This document shows, in pieces, positions 61,654 through 64,000 of a DNA stretch of 64,000 nt (positions are counted from its first letter, which is position 1; each line of letters begins with the position of its first letter). A program made the translations under genes and the position numbers. The DNA is from Ascidia mentula (Eukaryota; Chordata; Ascidiacea; Phlebobranchia; Ascidiidae). Below the pieces are notes generated by a model. It searched no databases, was not told where the DNA came from, and saw only the letters and a program-made list of their open reading frames with translations. The DNA lies in the NCBI GenBank assembly GCA_947561715.1, contig OX387197.1, positions 21,664,266-21,728,265 on the forward strand. The letters are read 5' to 3'.

Positions 61654-62847
61654 ATGGAGGATGAATACGAGGAATGCAGAGACTTTAATTCGTGGTTCTG
61701 TGACAATCTGCCACGTATTGGAAGCATACCACAGGTTAACGCTGTACCAGATGAGGGCTACTTGCTGATCGCCGGGGTGGAGAAATATTCTAGAAGCAAA
61801 CGCAGCAACGAAATTTGCCAAGATCCATCCCTCGCTGGCTGCTTTAAGTTATCCAAAAATCACACTGGTGGAGACCTCCTGTGCACACTTACTGAAATCG
61901 TAAACGACAGGAATAAGTTTGTGATCGGAAATTACTTCTATTTCACTATGGGCGAAAATCCAAAGACACCAGCAATCGCCCTGCTTGCTAATCCCACCAA
62001 GCTACAACCAGGCAACGGAGTGATCTTCTCGAATGCTGGTGGTAATTGTCAACCAAACTCGTGGGATTTTCTGATGAACTGGCTCACATGGACTAACAAC
62101 AGCAGCCAGTTTACCCGTTTCTTTAAAAAGTTTATGCAGGAGTCAATCGAGATCGAAGGACCACCTCTCTTTACCGAAATCGCGACGCTGTTACTCTTTG
62201 AAATAGCCAGACGGCGTGTATATGATGTAGGCAACTACAAACGGATGCTCGATGCGATTCCAGTGGCATCTTGCATTGCAATTTGTCTTGGCGAAGAAGT
62301 CGACGACATACGGGAATGCAGGGACGTGTTCGGACACCGACACAACCAAACATATTCAATGAAATGTCAGATGAGAGAATATGCGGCAAGAGCGCTCTTG
62401 GAAAGGTTCGTTTGATTGTGTTGTAAAGTAGTTCTGTTGAATTTAGATTTTTTGCTACCGGGAACAAAAAAGCTGGTACACAATGCAATTGACATTGACG
62501 TGGGCATGACATGTTCCAGCAGAAATTCATGACATCATCAGTACTGAAAAATACTGCATAGTACATACATGTCTGCCATAACTTGTAATAACACACACTA
62601 CTTTTGGCACTTAGTTCTGGTAACCTTCTCTACTGTCTGCAGCTCAATAAACACTACTTTGCTGTTATAACTAATAATATCACAATCCTAAACCTGTGTT
62701 GTCAACTCTTTCAGAATCGATGGAGATACTGAATACCGCCAAATCATGGAGGATCTATTTTCCCCAGATATGAAATACCTCAGATATTTGTTTGGAAATT
62801 TGGGCCTAGGTTCTCCTTATTGTTACAAACCAGCTTACGCACTGTGA
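61654..62847 (+). CDS. Unrecognised protein (family X, copy X2), 294 aa
   Basis: Two exons join in phase: 61654-62405 and 62715-62847 (donor GTTCGT, acceptor TCTTTCAG). The second exon encodes IDGDTEYRQIMEDLFSPDMK and ends PYCYKPAYAL. I do not recognise a family. There is no signal peptide and no membrane segment. The first half is compact and moderately cysteine-containing (ECRDFNSWFCDNLP near the start), with a hydrophobic centre (FVIGNYFYFTM). The second half is helical in character (TEIATLLLFEIARRRVYDVG, MLDAIPVASCIAICLG). Conservation with the broken copy X1 at 57418-57985 over most of the length supports a real protein. It lies between inverted repeats and is flanked by PTGR1 debris, so it belongs to a recently rearranged segment. 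Confidence 0.72.
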
Positions 62848-63205
62848 ATACCCGAATTGTTTCAGGTACATTGTGATTTTACCGGGAAAATACCAACGAG
62901 TGATTATGGTTTCAATATTTTTACAAGCTTTCATAAGCTAACTGTTTGTTTTGCTTCTTCATCAGGAATGTTTTCTGCTTGTTTCATTTGTCGCAAATTT
63001 ACTGTGTAGGGTTTGCAAATGTGTTTTTTCTTTTTGTGCTGACTTTTGTGCAGTGGCAATATTTGAGTTATCCACTCGTTACTAGTTGATCTGGGCTTTT
63101 TTCTGCATTGAATTTAACATATTTTGTGTACATAAAGTCTTCATTCATTCAGAAATTGCAAATGAAATTGTGAGCGTTTGGATGTTCATGTTCATTCATT
63201 TGCGT
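62848..63205. other. Presumed 3' region of gene X2
   Basis: AT-rich sequence without open frames or repeats that I can identify. It ends at the right inverted-repeat arm. Confidence 0.4.
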
Positions 63206-63294
63206 TTGCACTTAACTGTTTAATACCGTATAACACAACACAGCAACTGTATAAGTTCCAAGGCTTTGTCAGCGTCCCTAACTTGACAAAAAAT
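63206..63294 (-). repeat. Right arm of the large inverted repeat around gene X2
   Basis: Reverse complement of 59841-59931. It is followed immediately by a small perfect palindrome made of PTGR1 intron 6 sequence. Confidence 0.8.
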
Positions 63295-63295
63295 A

Positions 63296-63465
63296 ATTAT
63301 AACCGTCTTTTATATTTATCATGAAGCGCGCAGGTTTTAATGAGGATGAGCAGGAACAGGGGCAACGATCTTCTAGTGGGCATAGGAAAGTTACATACTA
63401 ACGTTATCGTAGAAGCAATCTATTCCGTTTGGCGCTTCATGATAAATATAAAAGACGGTTATAAT
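63296..63465. repeat. Perfect 34-bp inverted arms made of PTGR1 intron 6 sequence
   Basis: The arm 63296-63329 and the arm 63432-63465 are exact reverse complements; each contains CATGAAGCGC or its complement. The 102-bp loop is the reverse complement of PTGR1 intron 6 and the end of exon 6. In the intact gene this arm sequence occurs only once (about 55645-55680), so a fold-back copying event created the second arm. Confidence 0.85.
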
Positions 63466-63475
63466 GTAAGTTACG

Positions 63476-63836
63476 CTTCTTCACTGATGCGCTGGGCTTC
63501 ATTCTCCGCCTCACGTCGAATTCGTTCCGCCTCAAGCTCGGCCGTACGACGTGCACGATCTGCTTCCAGCTCAGCCGTATGACGTGCACGATCTGCTTCC
63601 AGCTCGGCCGTACGACGTAATCTATCTGCTTCTTCTGAGGCCCTCACCTTACTGCGTCGAATTTCACTTCGTATAGAACTCGAGGTTGAATTTCTACTCG
63701 AGTGAACAGACAACGCGTCGACTGGTGACAATGGTAGGGGAACGGATCTAGGCTGCGGGTCATGCAGCTTCGATATCCGTTGCGACCCTTTCATCGAATT
63801 CTTGTTTGTCTCGGCAATAATGTATGGATCTTTCAT
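63476..63836 (-). mobile_element. BEL/Pao-like Gag coiled-coil fragment, copy 2
   Basis: The minus-strand frame from ATG 63836 runs 121 codons, a longer version of the fragment at 60200-60477: it has the extra start MKDPYIIAETNKNSMKGSQR, then SVHSSRNSTSSSIRSEIRRS and the ELEADRAR coiled-coil repeats. It sits between AAGTTACGCT and GGATCTTTCATT, which are contiguous in intron 6 of the intact PTGR1 (about 55690). The functional gene is thus the empty site. No LTR or polymerase is visible. Confidence 0.55.
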
Positions 63837-64000
63837 TACAATTGGGTCTGCATTGTGTGCGTTGTGGCCGAAAAGCTGAACTACAAACTTGTATTGAAAT
63901 TCGCCCTTTGCGCAACAATGGAAGTTTGTCTTGTTGCTGGACAGGTTGGCGGGAAGATTTCCTCGGCGATTATTGAACAGATGAATTCGGGTGGAAGAAT
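63823..64000 (+). pseudogene. Partial PTGR1 copy: end of intron 6 and start of exon 7, running off the window
   Basis: The plus strand resumes PTGR1 intron 6 (GGATCTTTCATTACAATTGG) and enters exon 7 at about 63945, encoding VGGKISSAIIEQMNSGGR up to the window edge. The acceptor GGACAG is kept. Upstream exons are not in order, so it is probably a pseudogene, although the downstream exons are out of sight. Confidence 0.75.

Overview
This is eukaryotic, metazoan genomic DNA. Genes are split into short exons of about 45 to 230 nt with GT-AG introns, and six conserved animal genes can be rebuilt exon by exon with consistent reading phase. The gene content and compact introns, a tRNA-derived SINE, and an agrin-type NtA domain (mainly a chordate feature) suggest an invertebrate chordate, most likely an ascidian tunicate of Ciona type. 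The species is an inference, not something read directly.

Layout. 1-9 kb: a possible 3' terminal exon at the left edge, then a long stretch with no recognisable gene, then a three-exon minus-strand gene for a small secreted protein that is little more than an agrin N-terminal (NtA) domain. 9-11.5 kb: mobile-element debris (foldback element, GIY-YIG fragment of a Penelope-like element, tRNA-derived SINEs, a solo LTR nested in a SINE). 13-31.2 kb: a FARP-type gene (FERM, FERM-adjacent, DH, PH, PH) in 21 exons, 1017 aa, plus a large alternative terminal exon that would give a FERM-only, FRMD7-like 877-aa protein. 31.75-43.93 kb: a tandem duplication of about 6 kb. Each unit carries a minus-strand four-transmembrane claudin/PMP22-like gene and the 3' part of the RFC4 gene. 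Only the right unit joins the complete ten-exon RFC4; the left one holds exons 5-10. 44.8-51 kb: RFC4 and a glucoside xylosyltransferase gene (GXYLT) share a roughly 400-bp divergent promoter region, followed by SUCLG2 (GTP-forming succinyl-CoA ligase beta). 52.4-56.6 kb: a complete nine-exon PTGR1 gene. 57-64 kb: a scrambled region with two inverted copies of an unrecognised gene family (one intact, one broken), several broken and inverted PTGR1 pieces, and a retroelement coiled-coil (BEL/Pao Gag-like) fragment present twice.

The genes are unrelated housekeeping or signalling functions (cell-surface and Rho signalling, DNA replication, Notch-type O-glucose glycan extension, TCA cycle, eicosanoid reduction) and do not form a pathway. 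The window's main interest is how it changes: precise tandem duplication, transposon presence/absence between the two copies, foldback rearrangements, a candidate new gene family, a stand-alone NtA protein, and one locus that can encode both FRMD7-like and FARP-like proteins.
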